Shown here piece after piece: positions 53,790-63,997 of a stretch of DNA of 64,000 nt (position 1 is the stretch's first letter; every line of letters begins with the position of its first letter). The notes under the pieces are model-generated. The model did no database searches and was not told the DNA's origin. It saw nothing but the letters and a program-made list of their open reading frames with translations. The DNA is from Arthrobacter jinronghuae (GTDB lineage: Bacteria > Actinomycetota > Actinomycetes > Actinomycetales > Micrococcaceae): assembly GCF_025244825.1 (NCBI RefSeq), contig NZ_CP104263.1:1240001-1304000 (forward strand), in the 5' to 3' direction. The position numbers and the translations under genes are program-made.

Positions 53790-54185
53790 ATGTATAAGGC
53801 CGGGTCACCCTCCGCGTCCCAATCATCGGCAGCCGCTTCCGGCGCTGCCGCGGGAAATCGGGTATCCAGGCACGTCCCCTTGCGGACGTGCATAGGGTGC
53901 AGGAAAAAGGATGACCAAGCTGTTCTGCTGCGGTTGGTCCGTGTCAGCATGGAAGGCGGCAACGCCGTCCGTGTCGATGAGGACCACCGAATGCCTGGAA
54001 GGGGTGCCTGGTTGCACCCCGACACGGCATGCCTGAGATTGGCAGTGAAACGTTCAGGCTTTCCGCGGGCCTTTAGGGGCTCCGTGGGAATATCGGACGT
54101 TGAACGTTGGTTCAAGGCCCTTGAGGACGTTCCGACCGGGAACGGACTCAAAACCGTCCAACCTGAAAGCGGGTCAGAAATCTGA
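53790..54185 (+). CDS. YlxR-family nucleic-acid-binding protein
   Basis: Starting at ATG 53790, with AAAGG upstream, gives 131 aa; GTG 53748 is an alternative. The YlxR signature is RHVPLRTCIGCRKKDDQAVL followed by PGRGAWLHPDTACL. An Ala/Ser-rich N terminus precedes it. YlxR is a small RNA/DNA-binding protein found between nusA and infB. It overlaps nothing but sits 48 bp after nusA. Confidence 0.9.
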   Translation: MYKAGSPSASQSSAAASGAAAGNRVSRHVPLRTCIGCRKKDDQAVLLRLVRVSMEGGNAVRVDEDHRMPGRGAWLHPDTACLRLAVKRSGFPRAFRGSVGISDVERWFKALEDVPTGNGLKTVQPESGSEI

Positions 54186-54317
54186 TGGAAACCCGATGAG
54201 TACCCAGCGATGAGTACTTTGTTGTGCTCTGTGATGGGCCCCGCTGCAACTGCAGTGGAAGCCCGCAGTAAATAGACGGTTCGTACCTGGCTCGGTGCGG
54301 ACCGAGACAGGAGAAAT
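54186..54317 (+). promoter_or_regulatory. infB leader
   Basis: This 132-bp stretch between ylxR and infB contains repeated GATGAGTAC segments (54196-54215) and a CTGCAACTGCAG palindrome-like element (54244-54255). The GGTTCGTACC dyad (54281) and CTCGGTGCGGACCGAG hairpin (54292-54307) lie just before AGGAGAA. No gene. It may set translation of infB. Confidence 0.4.
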
Positions 54318-57236
54318 GTGGCCAAGGTCCGCGTACACGAGCTTGCTAAAGAGCTCGGCATTACCTCGAAGGATGCAGTTGCAAAACTGCAGGAACTGGG
54401 CGAATTCGTCCGTTCCGCCTCATCAACTATTGAGGCCCCGGTAGTCAAGAAACTTCGAGGCGCCTTCCCGGCGTCTGAAAACAAGGCTGCTGCTTCCCCG
54501 GCAGCCCCCGCCAAGGCTGACGCCTCTGCGTCCAAGCCTTCGGCCCCGTCCCCCAAGCCCGGCTCCGCGAAGCCTGCCCCGGCAGCTCCCGCAGCAGAGC
54601 AGCCCGCCGCTCCGGCACCGGCAGCTCCCGCTGAGGCCGCTCCGGCACCGGCAGCCCCGGCTGCATCAGCTGCACCCGCAGCTGATGCACCCGCCGCAGC
54701 ACCGGCTCCGGCCGCGGAACCTGCTGCACCCGAAACCGGTAAGGACGACGCCGCCAAGGCGCCCGCCTCTTCGGCTCCCCGTCCCGGCGCACCGCGTCCG
54801 GGCGCTGGCGGACCCCGCCCCGGTAACAACCCGTTTGCACCTTCCCAGGGCATGCCGCGTCCGCGTGGCCGCGGCGACGGCGAACGGGGTGCCGGCGCAC
54901 CGCGTCCGGGCAACAACCCCTTCGCTACCTCGCAGGGTATGCCGCGTCCGGGTGGACGCCGCGATGAGGCCGAACGCTCCGGTACGCCGGGTGCCGCAGG
55001 CCCCCGTCCCGCAGCCGGTGCAGGTGGACCCCGTCCCGGCGCACCGCGTCCGGGTGCACCGCGTCCCGGTGCTCCCCGTCCCGGCGCACCGCGTCCGGGT
55101 ACTCCCCGTCCGGCAGGAGCAGGCGCCGGCGGCGCACGCCCCACACCGGGAATGATGCCTAACCGCACCGAGCGTCCGGCAGCTCCGGGACGTCCGGGTG
55201 CAGCAGGACCGCGCCGCGGACCGGGCGGAGCCCCGGGTACCGGCGGCGGCGGCGCACCTGTCGGCGGCGGCTTCGGTAAGGGCGGCCGCGGACGCGGCGG
55301 CACTGCCGGTGCTTTCGGCAAGGGCGGCGCAGGACGCGGCAAGCAGCGCAAGTCGAAGCGGGCGAAGCGGCAGGAACTGGAGCAGATGTCAGCTCCGTCG
55401 CTGGGCGGCGTTTCGGTACCCCGCGGCGACGGCAACACTGTTGTCCGGCTGCGCCGCGGCGCGTCCATCACGGACTTCGCTGACAAGATCGAGGCAAACC
55501 CGGCAGCACTGGTGACCGTACTGTTCCACCTTGGTGAAATGGCAACGGCCACGCAGTCCCTGGACGAAGAGACGTTCGGCGTCCTGGGCAGCGAGCTGGG
55601 CTACAAGATCCAGGTTGTCTCGCCCGAAGACGAAGAGCGCGAGCTGCTGAGCACGTTCGACATCGACTTCGAGGCAGAACTCGAAGCCGAAGGCGACGAA
55701 GAGCTTGAGGCACGTCCTCCGGTAGTCACCATCATGGGTCACGTTGACCACGGTAAGACCCGCCTGCTGGACGCCATCCGCAACTCGAACGTTGTGGAAG
55801 GCGAACACGGCGGCATCACGCAGCACATCGGTGCCTACCAGATTCAGTTTGACCATGAAGGCGCAACGCGTCCCATCACCTTCATCGATACTCCGGGCCA
55901 CGAGGCGTTCACCGCCATGCGTGCCCGTGGTGCCAAGGTCACCGACATTGCCGTCCTGGTTGTCGCAGCCGACGACGGCGTTATGCCGCAGACGGTTGAA
56001 GCACTCAACCACGCGCAGGCTGCCGATGTGCCGATCGTGGTCGCAGTGAACAAGATCGATAAGGAAGGCGCCAACCCGGAGAAGGTCCGCGGCCAGCTGA
56101 CCGAATACGGACTGGTTCCCGAAGAATACGGTGGCGACACCATGTTCGTGGAGGTCTCTGCCCGCCAGAACCTCAACATCGACGCCCTGCTCGAGGCCGT
56201 TCTGCTTACCGCAGATGCTGCCCTGGACATGCGCGCCAACCCGAACAAGGACGCCCGCGGTATCGCGATCGAAGCCAACCTGGACAAGGGCCGCGGTGCA
56301 GTAGCAACTGTCCTGGTCCAGTCCGGAACGCTGAAGGTCGGCGACACCATCGTGGCGGGTACGGCCCACGGCCGTGTCCGTGCCATGTTCGACGAGAACG
56401 GCGACAACGTCACCGAAGCCGGACCCTCGCGTCCGGTCCAGGTGCTCGGCCTGTCCAACGTTCCCCGCGCCGGCGACACGTTCTTCGTTACCGACGACGA
56501 GCGCACCGCCCGCCAGATCGCTGAAAAGCGTGAGGCTGCGGACCGCAACGCCGCCCTGGCCAAGCGCCGCAAGCGCATTAGCCTCGAGGACTTCGACCAG
56601 GCCGTTGCTGACGGCAAGGTCGACACCCTTAACCTCATCCTCAAGGGTGACGTTTCCGGTGCCGTCGAAGCCCTGGAAGACTCGCTGCTCAAGATCGACG
56701 TCGGCGAAGGCGTGCAGTTGCGCGTCATCCACCGCGGCGTCGGTGCCATCACGCAGAACGACGTCAACCTGGCGACGGTGGACAACGCCGTCATCATCGG
56801 CTTCAACGTCAAGCCGGCCGAGCGCGTTGCCGACCTGGCAGAGCGTGAAGGCGTGGACATGCGCTTCTACTCCGTCATCTACGCAGCAATCGATGACATT
56901 GAGCTCGCACTCAAGGGCATGCTCAAGCCCGAGTACGAGGAAGTCCAGCTCGGCACCGCCGAGGTCCGCGAAGTCTTCCGTTCCTCCAAGTTCGGAAACA
57001 TTGCCGGCTCGATCGTCCGCTCCGGTGTTATCCGGCGCAACGCCAAGGCCCGGGTCACCCGCGACGGCAAGATCATCGGTGAGAACCTCACCGTGGACTC
57101 GCTCAAGCGGTTCAAGGACGACGCCACCGAGGTCCGGACGGACTTCGAATGTGGTATCGGCCTGGGCTCGTTCAACGACCTGCGCGAAGGCGACATCATC
57201 GAGACCTTCGAGATGCGCGAGAAGCCGCGCGTCTAA
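54318..57236 (+). CDS. infB: Translation initiation factor IF-2
   Basis: A 972-aa IF2 starting at GTG 54318 with AGGAGAA. The N-terminal IF2_N motif ([20 protein letters not shown]) is followed by ~300 residues of Ala/Pro, then Gly/Arg/Pro repeats, and a second IF2_N ([20 protein letters not shown]). The G domain has G1 [13 protein letters not shown]3 [11 protein letters not shown] and G4 NKIDK. The C-terminal domains include [15 protein letters not shown]. The N-terminal low-complexity zone is long but typical of actinobacterial IF2. Confidence 0.98.
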   Translation: MAKVRVHELAKELGITSKDAVAKLQELGEFVRSASSTIEAPVVKKLRGAFPASENKAAASPAAPAKADASASKPSAPSPKPGSAKPAPAAPAAEQPAAPAPAAPAEAAPAPAAPAASAAPAADAPAAAPAPAAEPAAPETGKDDAAKAPASSAPRPGAPRPGAGGPRPGNNPFAPSQGMPRPRGRGDGERGAGAPRPGNNPFATSQGMPRPGGRRDEAERSGTPGAAGPRPAAGAGGPRPGAPRPGAPRPGAPRPGAPRPGTPRPAGAGAGGARPTPGMMPNRTERPAAPGRPGAAGPRRGPGGAPGTGGGGAPVGGGFGKGGRGRGGTAGAFGKGGAGRGKQRKSKRAKRQELEQMSAPSLGGVSVPRGDGNTVVRLRRGASITDFADKIEANPAALVTVLFHLGEMATATQSLDEETFGVLGSELGYKIQVVSPEDEERELLSTFDIDFEAELEAEGDEELEARPPVVTIMGHVDHGKTRLLDAIRNSNVVEGEHGGITQHIGAYQIQFDHEGATRPITFIDTPGHEAFTAMRARGAKVTDIAVLVVAADDGVMPQTVEALNHAQAADVPIVVAVNKIDKEGANPEKVRGQLTEYGLVPEEYGGDTMFVEVSARQNLNIDALLEAVLLTADAALDMRANPNKDARGIAIEANLDKGRGAVATVLVQSGTLKVGDTIVAGTAHGRVRAMFDENGDNVTEAGPSRPVQVLGLSNVPRAGDTFFVTDDERTARQIAEKREAADRNAALAKRRKRISLEDFDQAVADGKVDTLNLILKGDVSGAVEALEDSLLKIDVGEGVQLRVIHRGVGAITQNDVNLATVDNAVIIGFNVKPAERVADLAEREGVDMRFYSVIYAAIDDIELALKGMLKPEYEEVQLGTAEVREVFRSSKFGNIAGSIVRSGVIRRNAKARVTRDGKIIGENLTVDSLKRFKDDATEVRTDFECGIGLGSFNDLREGDIIETFEMREKPRV
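54775..55140 (+). repeat. Pro-Arg-Pro-Gly codon repeats in infB
   Basis: The coding sequence repeats APRPG-type codons, with five consecutive copies at about 55035-55109, plus [13 protein letters not shown] motif pairs at 54825-54957. This is an in-frame internal repeat and can vary in copy number between strains. Confidence 0.8.
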
Positions 57237-57309
57237 TCCGTGGCCGCAGGCCGCCGGGTCTCCCGGCGGCCTGCGGGTACTTGTTTTCCAGTCTTAGTAA
57301 GGAGAGGTA

Positions 57310-57783
57310 ATGGCAGATCCAGCACGCGCTGCGAAACTCGCTGACCGTATCAAGGTAGTAGTTGCCCAGGCGCTCGAGCGGCGGATCAAGGATCCCCGGC
57401 TGGGATTCGTGACCATCACCGATGCACGGGTCACCAATGATCTGCAGCACGCCACTTTGTACTACACGGTCTTCGGCGACGAAGAACAGCAGGCAGACAC
57501 CAAGGCAGCCCTGGAATCCGCACGCGGAATCCTGCGCGCCGAGGTGGGCAAGAACATCACTGTCCGGCTGACGCCGACGCTCGAATTCGTTGCCGACGAG
57601 ATCCCGGTCAACGCCGGCCACCTCGAGGAACTGATCCGGGCCGCCAAGAAGCGCGACGCCGAACTGGCCGCGCTCAAGGAAGGCGCCAGCTACGCAGGCG
57701 ACGCCGATCCGTACCGCAAGGACGAAGAGGACTTCGACGAAGACCTCGAATCCGATGCTCCGGTCGACTCGGACGCGAAGTAG
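57310..57783 (+). CDS. rbfA: Ribosome-binding factor A
   Basis: A 157-aa RbfA: ARAAKLADRIKVVVAQALERRIKDPRLGFVTITDARVTNDLQHA includes the KH-like fold, VTNDLQHATLYYTVFGDEE follows, and FVADEIPVNAGHLEELI closes the core. The C terminus is acidic. It aids 16S processing and 30S maturation. AAGGAGAGG gives a strong ribosome binding site. A terminator follows, ending the rimP-rbfA operon; truB lies 4.4 kb away beyond two opposite-strand genes. Confidence 0.96.
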   Translation: MADPARAAKLADRIKVVVAQALERRIKDPRLGFVTITDARVTNDLQHATLYYTVFGDEEQQADTKAALESARGILRAEVGKNITVRLTPTLEFVADEIPVNAGHLEELIRAAKKRDAELAALKEGASYAGDADPYRKDEEDFDEDLESDAPVDSDAK

Positions 57784-57794
57784 GTCCTAGACCC

Positions 57795-57838
57795 CGAAAA
57801 GGGAGCGGTTCCGTTTTACGGAGCCGCTCCCTTTTGGT
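57795..57838. terminator. rbfA terminator, bidirectional
   Basis: AAAAGGGAGCGG, a loop with TTCCG/CGGAG pairing and CCGCTCCCTTTT form a long stem with A and T tracts on both sides, able to stop both rbfA and the convergent GH3 gene. Confidence 0.9.
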
Positions 57839-57853
57839 TTAAGCCGGCCGGGT

Positions 57854-60793
57854 TCAGCCGAGCGGCCGGATCCGCACCTCCGTGGTCAGCGGGGTGTCCT
57901 CGACGGAGGAACCTACATAGACCGGCACAGTGCCTGCCGGAGTAACCCACTGGTCCGTGGCGATATCCCAGTAGGAGAAGGACTGGATATCCAGGGGAAG
58001 CCGGACTCGCCGGCTCTGTCCCGGGTCCAGCGTGACTTTCTCCCAGCCCGCCAGCGAACGTTCGGCGGTCGCCACCGGGGCGGGCAGCGGGCCGGCATAG
58101 GCCTGCACTACTTCACTGCCGGTTCGGTCGCCCGTGTTGGTCAGCCGCACCGACACCTCCAGCGGCCTGCCCTTGCATCGGTCCTTCCCGTGCCCGTGCC
58201 CCTGGGCGGCATCGCCGGAGAGCTGCGGCTCCGGTGCAGTGCCGGTATCCGAGCTGCCGGTATCCGAGCTGCCGGTTGCAGAGGCGTCGCAGGTGACCCT
58301 GAGATCGGAGTAGTCGAACTCCGTGTAGCTCAGTCCAAAGCCGAAGGGGTATGCCGACGGCAGGCCGAACTGCCGGTAGCCGCGGTAGCCCTCGAAGATT
58401 CCTTCGGTGAACTGCGCGTTGACGCCGTCGATACCGGGGAACTGGGCGGGCGAGGCGGTCGGAGTCAGATCAGCGCTGACGGGCATGGTGATCGGCAGGC
58501 GGCCGGACGGATTGGTGTCGCCGAAGAGCAGGCCGGCGATGGCCGTACCCTGGTTCTGGCCCGGGTACCAGGCCTGGACGAGGCCGTCCACGGCATCCTG
58601 CCAGTCGACCACCTCCACCGCCGCGCCCGTGGTCATCACCACGACCGTGTTGGGATTTGCGGCCCCCACCGCGCGGATCAGCTCCGCCTGCCGGTTCGGC
58701 AGTGCCAGGTCAGGCAGGTCCGCGCCTTCACTGGAGAAATCCCGGACCATCACGACGGCGGCATCCGCTTCAGCAGCTGCAGCGGCCGCGTTCACAGCCT
58801 GGGGGAGGGGTGTGCCTTCCGGCGGCACCCAGCCGAGCTTGATCTGGGCGGCTGACTGGTTCCATTCGGAACCCGTGTCGTACACGTACGAAAGTTCCAC
58901 CGAGTGGCTGGAGCCTGCGGTGAAGTCCAGCGGCACTGAAATGGTCTGGTTGGAAGCTTCCGTAGAGGGCGTGAAGAACCCGGTTTCGTTCACCACCTGG
59001 TTGCCGTCGACGGTGAGGGTGGTCCGCCCGTTGGTTACCACCTGCAGTTCGTAGGTGCCGGTGACCGGGGCAGTGAGCGTGCCTGTCCAGCGGGCGGACA
59101 TGTTGGTGTTTAGCGCCTGCGGCTGGGCCGGGAAATTGGGTGAGGAAGCGCCCAGCCCGGTGAAGGTCAGGAAGCCCGCGTTCAACCCGGCATAAGGGTC
59201 CACCCGGTCGAGGTAGGGGGTGCCGGAGAAATCCTGGTTCAGGAAGTACTGGGCGCTCAGCCCGGTTCCCGGCGTTCCGTCCACGGGAGTAAGGAACGAC
59301 GACGGAATCGGCTGGGCGCCGGGCAGTGCGGCCACGGAGGTCACCGGATCCGTGCCGGGTACAAAGGCCACCTCCGTGCCGGTGCCTGCCAGCCGGTTCC
59401 GGATCCCTTGCAACGCCGAAGTCTCCTCCGCGGGGTTTGCGATGTACGCGCTCCCGCCTCCTTGGACAACGACGTCGGCATCCGTACCGATGACCGCAAT
59501 TGAATCCAGCTCGTCTGCGTTGAACGGCAACAGCTCGTCGTCGTTCTTCAGCAGGACCATGCCCTCTTCGGCGAGCTCGGCGGACTCCGCGTTATGGGCG
59601 TCGAAGGCGATCGGCAGGCCCTCGTAGCTGCGGTCGAAGAGCCCCAGGGCGAACATGGGACGGAGGATGCGCCGGACGGCGTCGTTGATCCGCTCGATCG
59701 GAACGTCCCCGGCGTTGACGGCGTCGATCAGGGGTTGGCAGAACAGGCACGTGCCGGCCTCGCCCGCCACCGGGGTGAAGTTGCCCGGCTGCAGCTGGTC
59801 CAGCCCGTTGTTGATGCCCAGGGTGGTGGTCCGGGCGCCGTAATCGGTCAGCACCCAGCCCTCAAACTCCAGCTGGGTCTTGAGAATTTCGTTCAGCAGG
59901 TACCCGCTGTCGCAGGACTGTTCCCCGTTGACCTGGTTGAAGCCGCACATCACCGACCCCGGATGGGACCCTTCAATCGCGATGGCAAAGGGACGGGTGT
60001 AAATCTCCTGCAGCGTCCGTTCGTCCATCACGTTGTTCAGGCCCTGCAGGCGGTTGGTTTCCTGGGTGTACGCCGCTACATTCTGCTGGTTTGAAATCAC
60101 CCCGCCGTAGTCCTGCGTGGTCTCGGAATAGGCGGAGCCCATAATTCCCTGCAGCAGCGGATCCTCACCGAAGGACTCAAAGTTCCGACCGTTCTGCGGC
60201 ACCCGGGCAATGTTCATTGAGGGTGCCAACAGCACGTTCAGTCCGTTCCGGAAAGCTTCGTCAGTGGCCACCTGGGAATGGCGCTCCGAAACGTTCCGGT
60301 CCCAGGAGGCAGCCACGCTGATGGCGGAGGGCAGCAGCGTGGATAGCCCGTTGTTGTTGATGTTGTTGGCCTGGCGAACGCCGTTTCGGCCGTCGGTCAT
60401 GGTGAGGGCCGGAATCCCCAAGCGCTCGATCGGTGCGTTGTAAAAGCCGTAGTTGCTGTTTAGCTCGCCGTGGAGCATGTCCACTTTTTCCTCCAGCGAC
60501 ATCTGTGGCAGGAGTGCATTGGCCCGTTCGGTGGCGGACCGGTCCTCGTCCCACCAGGAACGTTCGCTGGACCTGCCCGACTGTCCGTCGGCGGCACCGG
60601 CAATCCCGGAGGGGCTAACCAGCGCGGCGGCACAGACCGCGGCGGTGAGGATTCTGCGTATGGATGCCCGCGGTCGTGCGCCGGGCGGCGGGACGTCGGA
60701 CACGGGTGCCCGGAGGCGGGAGCCGGCGCCGGGGGAGCCCCGCCGCAGGAGGGCGGTCAGGGCAGGGACAACTAAAGCGGGTGACTTTTTCAC
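57854..60793 (-). CDS. Secreted GH3-family beta-glycosidase with PA14 domain
   Basis: A 979-aa protein from GTG 60793 with AGGAG seven bases upstream. A long N-terminal region leads to a signal-like RRILTAAVCAAALVSPSG (ending AGA), which fits export, possibly by Tat as twin Arg precede the core. The GH3 N domain has ERLGIPALTMTDGRNGVRQ and GWVLTDYGARTT, whose Asp is the likely nucleophile. A PA14 insert is visible at about 560-680 (GLSAQYFLNQDFSGTPY, RWTGTLTAPVTGTYEL). The C domain has GRLPITMPVS, and an Fn3-like domain ends it. Substrate is a beta-glucoside or related glycan; this is not determined. Confidence 0.88.
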   Translation of the reverse strand: MKKSPALVVPALTALLRRGSPGAGSRLRAPVSDVPPPGARPRASIRRILTAAVCAAALVSPSGIAGAADGQSGRSSERSWWDEDRSATERANALLPQMSLEEKVDMLHGELNSNYGFYNAPIERLGIPALTMTDGRNGVRQANNINNNGLSTLLPSAISVAASWDRNVSERHSQVATDEAFRNGLNVLLAPSMNIARVPQNGRNFESFGEDPLLQGIMGSAYSETTQDYGGVISNQQNVAAYTQETNRLQGLNNVMDERTLQEIYTRPFAIAIEGSHPGSVMCGFNQVNGEQSCDSGYLLNEILKTQLEFEGWVLTDYGARTTTLGINNGLDQLQPGNFTPVAGEAGTCLFCQPLIDAVNAGDVPIERINDAVRRILRPMFALGLFDRSYEGLPIAFDAHNAESAELAEEGMVLLKNDDELLPFNADELDSIAVIGTDADVVVQGGGSAYIANPAEETSALQGIRNRLAGTGTEVAFVPGTDPVTSVAALPGAQPIPSSFLTPVDGTPGTGLSAQYFLNQDFSGTPYLDRVDPYAGLNAGFLTFTGLGASSPNFPAQPQALNTNMSARWTGTLTAPVTGTYELQVVTNGRTTLTVDGNQVVNETGFFTPSTEASNQTISVPLDFTAGSSHSVELSYVYDTGSEWNQSAAQIKLGWVPPEGTPLPQAVNAAAAAAEADAAVVMVRDFSSEGADLPDLALPNRQAELIRAVGAANPNTVVVMTTGAAVEVVDWQDAVDGLVQAWYPGQNQGTAIAGLLFGDTNPSGRLPITMPVSADLTPTASPAQFPGIDGVNAQFTEGIFEGYRGYRQFGLPSAYPFGFGLSYTEFDYSDLRVTCDASATGSSDTGSSDTGTAPEPQLSGDAAQGHGHGKDRCKGRPLEVSVRLTNTGDRTGSEVVQAYAGPLPAPVATAERSLAGWEKVTLDPGQSRRVRLPLDIQSFSYWDIATDQWVTPAGTVPVYVGSSVEDTPLTTEVRIRPLG

Positions 60794-60959
60794 GACGTTC
60801 TCCTCGGCAGGATGCGTTGCAGTGAAAGACTGCTCCAGCACGCACCCGCCCCGCGGTTCCCCCGCTGAAGGGCTCACAGCCTAGGCCCCGGGAATACCGC
60901 CGTAAACCGAGACGGCGGGTATTGGCTGCGGGGCCGCCCAGACGCGGGCCAAAGGCGGC
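60794..60959. other. Intergenic region with hairpin downstream of the aminotransferase
   Basis: AATACCGCCGT (60893-60903) and ACGGCGGGTATT (60912-60923) form an 11-bp stem with one bulged G and could terminate the aminotransferase transcript, which runs leftward. Upstream of the GH3 start, no clear promoter is seen. Confidence 0.5.
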
Positions 60960-62114
60960 CTAGGCCGCTCCCGGGCCCGGCAGCCGGCTGACGCCTTCCA
61001 GCAGCTCATCGCGGTCGCCGCACAGCGCAATCCGGATCCAGCCCTCTCCAATGGAGCCGAAAGCGGTGCCCGGGGCCACCGCCACCGACTCCTCTTCCAG
61101 GAAGCGCAGGGTCCAGTCCCGGACGTTTCCGCCGGTTGCGGCGGACAGATCGGCCCAGAGGTAGAAGGCCCCCTGTGCCTCGAGATAGGGAATGCCCTTT
61201 TCGGCAAGGACGGCGCAGGCAGCATCCCGGTTGGCCCGGTAATGCGCGGACGCCATGTCCACGTAATCCTGCGGTCCGGTGAGTGCGGCCAGGGCAGCAT
61301 ACTGCGACGGGGAGGCCACGCAGGACACGATGGATTCCATGACCGTGCTCAGCACCGGTTCCAGCCCTTCCGGCAGCACCAGTGCGCCGATGCGCAGCCC
61401 GGTCAGGCCGTAGGTCTTGGACAGGGTGAGGGAAGTGATCACGCGTTCCCCGGCGTCGCCGTCGAACGCCAGGGGGCTCACATGCGGTACATCGAACGTG
61501 AAGGCCTCGTAGCACTCGTCCGAAAGAATCCACAGGTCGTGCCGCCGTGCCAGCTCCACCAGGGAACGGGTCAGTTCGCCGCTGAACACGGCACCCAGGG
61601 GATTGGACGGGGAGTTCAGCAGCAGCACCCGGGTGCGCGGCGTCAGCAGGGCTTCGATGTCTTCGATCCTCGGCTGGAACCCGTGCTCGGGATACAGCGG
61701 GTACTCCACCGGCACCGCGTGCAGGAGTTCGGCGGTCATCGCGAACGTCGGATATCCGGGGTTCGGCACCAGGACTTCGTCTCCGGCGTCCAGGAGCAGG
61801 CTCATGGCCAGATGCAGTCCCTGCTGCGCCCCCGACGTAACGAAAACCCGCTCCGGGCTGATCTCCTTCCCGCAGGCGGCACCCGCGTGCCGGGCGAAGG
61901 CCGAGCGCAGGGGAGCGATGCCCGCGTTCGGGGTGTAACCGGTTTCGTCCCGGTCAAGCGTGGCCCGGGCGGCGTCGAGGATATGCCCGGGGGTGGGGAA
62001 ACCGGGCTCGCCGATACTCAGGACAATCGCGTCCGGCTTGGCCCAGGCGGCCTGGGTGATTTCACGGATCTGGTTGGGCGGGACTTTCCGGACGTGCGGT
62101 GAGAGCTGTGCCAT
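60960..62114 (-). CDS. Class I/II PLP-dependent aminotransferase
   Basis: A 384-aa aminotransferase starting at ATG 62114. Fold-type I signs are DAIVLSIGEPGFPTPGHI, TGYTPNAGIAPLR, VFVTSGAQQGLHLAM, NSPSNPLG, ILSDECYEAF and the PLP-lysine motif SLTLSKTYGLTGLRIG. It resembles aspartate/aromatic aminotransferases. Substrate unknown. It runs opposite truB; the two start codons are only 77 bp apart, so promoters share this region. Confidence 0.9.
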   Translation of the reverse strand: MAQLSPHVRKVPPNQIREITQAAWAKPDAIVLSIGEPGFPTPGHILDAARATLDRDETGYTPNAGIAPLRSAFARHAGAACGKEISPERVFVTSGAQQGLHLAMSLLLDAGDEVLVPNPGYPTFAMTAELLHAVPVEYPLYPEHGFQPRIEDIEALLTPRTRVLLLNSPSNPLGAVFSGELTRSLVELARRHDLWILSDECYEAFTFDVPHVSPLAFDGDAGERVITSLTLSKTYGLTGLRIGALVLPEGLEPVLSTVMESIVSCVASPSQYAALAALTGPQDYVDMASAHYRANRDAACAVLAEKGIPYLEAQGAFYLWADLSAATGGNVRDWTLRFLEEESVAVAPGTAFGSIGEGWIRIALCGDRDELLEGVSRLPGPGAA

Positions 62115-62190
62115 ATCCGAATGCTATCGCCGCCCGCGGGCGGCAGCGGTGCGGAACGGACGCCGCGTGCCGCAACATATACTGAAAGGC

Positions 62191-63099
62191 GTGAATTCAG
62201 GGCAGGTCCGTTCAGGACTGATTATTGTGGACAAGCCGCAGGGATGGACGAGCCACGACGTGGTCGGACGCCTGCGGAGGCTGGCAGGCACCCGGAAGGT
62301 CGGACACGCAGGCACCCTGGATCCGATGGCCACCGGCGTGCTGGTGGTCGGCATCAACAAGGCGACCCGCCTGCTGACCTACATTGTCGGCACCACCAAG
62401 ACCTACGAGGCCACCATCCGGCTCGGTCAGGCGACCGTCACGGACGACGCCGAGGGTGAAGTCACCGCGGAAACCATTGCCGCCGCCGTGACGGACGAGG
62501 AAATCCGGGCTGCGGTGGCGAACCTGACCGGCGACATCCAGCAGGTCCCCAGCAGCGTCAGCGCGATCAAGGTCAACGGCGAACGTTCCTACGCGAAGGT
62601 CCGCGCCGGCGGGGAAGTGAACCTGCCCGCGCGGCCGGTTACCGTCTCCCGGTTCGAGGTCCATGACATCCGGCGCGAGAACGGCGGGCGGCTGCGCGAC
62701 GTCGACGTCACCGTCGACTGCTCCTCCGGCACCTACATCCGCGCCCTGGCCCGTGACCTCGGTGCCGCACTCGGCGTCGGCGGGCACCTGACCGCCCTGC
62801 GCCGCACCTGCGTGGGACCGTTCAGCCTGGAACAGGCCTCCACCCTCGAGGAACTGGCAGAGGACCTGCGGGTCCTGGACCTCGACGACGCCGCCGCCGA
62901 CCTCTTCCCGGTCCGCAGCCTGTCCGCGTCCGAAGCCGAGGACCTCTCGCACGGCCGCCGGATCGGCGCCACCGGCAACGGCCAGCCGGGACCCGTCGCG
63001 GCCATCGATCCGGACGGCCGGGTGGTGGGACTGCTCGAGGACAAGGGCGAGCAGGCAAAGGCACTGCTGGTCTTCACACCCGGAAACGAGAAGGCGTAA
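62191..63099 (+). CDS. truB: tRNA pseudouridine(55) synthase TruB
   Basis: A 302-aa TruB starting at GTG 62191 with GAAAGG upstream. GLIIVDKPQGWTSHDVVGRLR begins the catalytic domain. GHAGTLDPMATGVLVVG has catalytic Asp ~44. KTYEATIRLG, SAIKVNGERSYAKVRAGGEV and CSSGTYIRALARDLG follow, and a C-terminal PUA-like region ends it. It makes Psi55 in tRNA. It is separated from the rest of the rimP-rbfA operon by GH3 and the aminotransferase. Confidence 0.97.
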   Translation: MNSGQVRSGLIIVDKPQGWTSHDVVGRLRRLAGTRKVGHAGTLDPMATGVLVVGINKATRLLTYIVGTTKTYEATIRLGQATVTDDAEGEVTAETIAAAVTDEEIRAAVANLTGDIQQVPSSVSAIKVNGERSYAKVRAGGEVNLPARPVTVSRFEVHDIRRENGGRLRDVDVTVDCSSGTYIRALARDLGAALGVGGHLTALRRTCVGPFSLEQASTLEELAEDLRVLDLDDAAADLFPVRSLSASEAEDLSHGRRIGATGNGQPGPVAAIDPDGRVVGLLEDKGEQAKALLVFTPGNEKA

Positions 63100-63468
63100 A
63101 TGGATCCGCTGTTCCTGGTCGGTTCCCTCGTCTGCCTGGTGTCCGTGGTGCTGTGCATCGGTGCCGCCGTCCTGAAGCAGGGACCAAACGACCTCACCAT
63201 CCTGTCCGCGGCCGCCGTCGAACTCTTCCTGCTGGTCTACGGCGCCGCTTCCCTGATCCGCCTCGCCGGCGGGGAGGGCATTGCCGGAGAAGCCTGGGAG
63301 TTCTGGGGCTATCTGCTGACCGCGCTGGTCATTCCGGTCGGTGCGGTCTGGTGGTCGCTCCTGGACCGGAGCCGCTGGAGCAACATTGTGCTTTCCGCCG
63401 TGGGAATCACCGTATTTGTCATGCTGTTCCGGATGGAACAGATCTGGGACGGAGCAACACTTCTATGA
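63100..63468 (+). CDS. Small membrane protein (three or four helices)
   Basis: A 122-aa hydrophobic protein whose ATG directly follows the truB stop (TAAATG). Helices lie at LFLVGSLVCLVSVVLCIGAA, VELFLLVYGAASLIRL, WGYLLTALVIPVGAVWW and IVLSAVGITVFVMLF. No family recognised with certainty. It overlaps the next gene by four bases (ATGA), forming a truB-linked pair. Confidence 0.75.
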   Translation: MDPLFLVGSLVCLVSVVLCIGAAVLKQGPNDLTILSAAAVELFLLVYGAASLIRLAGGEGIAGEAWEFWGYLLTALVIPVGAVWWSLLDRSRWSNIVLSAVGITVFVMLFRMEQIWDGATLL

Positions 63469-63914
63469 ACCGCAGTACTAATCCCGACGACGCCGAATCG
63501 GCGGACAGCTCCGCTCCCGCGGCCCGCAATGCAGGGCCCGGCCGGCTGCTGGTAGCCGTTTACGCGATCTTCGCGTTGGCGGCGTCGGCCCGCGCTGCGT
63601 TCCAGATCCTCACCAAGTTCGAGCACGCGCCCGTGGCTTACCTGCTTTCCGCCTTCGCCGCCGTGGTCTACATCGTGGCCACCGTCGGCCTGGCCCGCTC
63701 CGGCGCCACCGCTTACCGGATTTCCGTGGCGGCAGTGGGAGTGGAAATGGTCGGCGTGCTCGCTGTCGGAATCTTCGGCCTGATCGACCCCGCCGCGCTG
63801 CCCGACGACACGGTCTGGTCCGGCTTCGGCAGCGGGTACGGGTATGTGCCGTTGATCCTGCCGATGGTCGGGTTGTGGTGGCTTTACCGGCACCGCGCAG
63901 ACGCGCGCCGCTGA
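63465..63914 (+). CDS. Small membrane protein, four helices
   Basis: A 149-aa protein starting at ATG 63465. A hydrophilic Asp/Ser/Ala-rich N terminus is followed by four helices: LLVAVYAIFALAASARAAF, PVAYLLSAFAAVVYIVATVGL, ISVAAVGVEMVGVLAVGIF, and YVPLILPMVGLWWLY. It is linked to the preceding gene by overlap. Function unknown; such pairs are common after truB in Micrococcaceae, usually ahead of ribF. Confidence 0.75.
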   Translation: MNRSTNPDDAESADSSAPAARNAGPGRLLVAVYAIFALAASARAAFQILTKFEHAPVAYLLSAFAAVVYIVATVGLARSGATAYRISVAAVGVEMVGVLAVGIFGLIDPAALPDDTVWSGFGSGYGYVPLILPMVGLWWLYRHRADARR

Positions 63915-63997
63915 AATAAGTATGCTTACCTGTTCGGCGCGGGTGCGTGAGACGATGGCAGGAACAACTTCAGTTCCAACTCCGTCAAAGGGGAGCC

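Noticed and set aside
53738..55552. 604-codon minus-strand frame
   Set aside because: Antisense to infB; its Pro/Gly richness mirrors the IF2 repeats.
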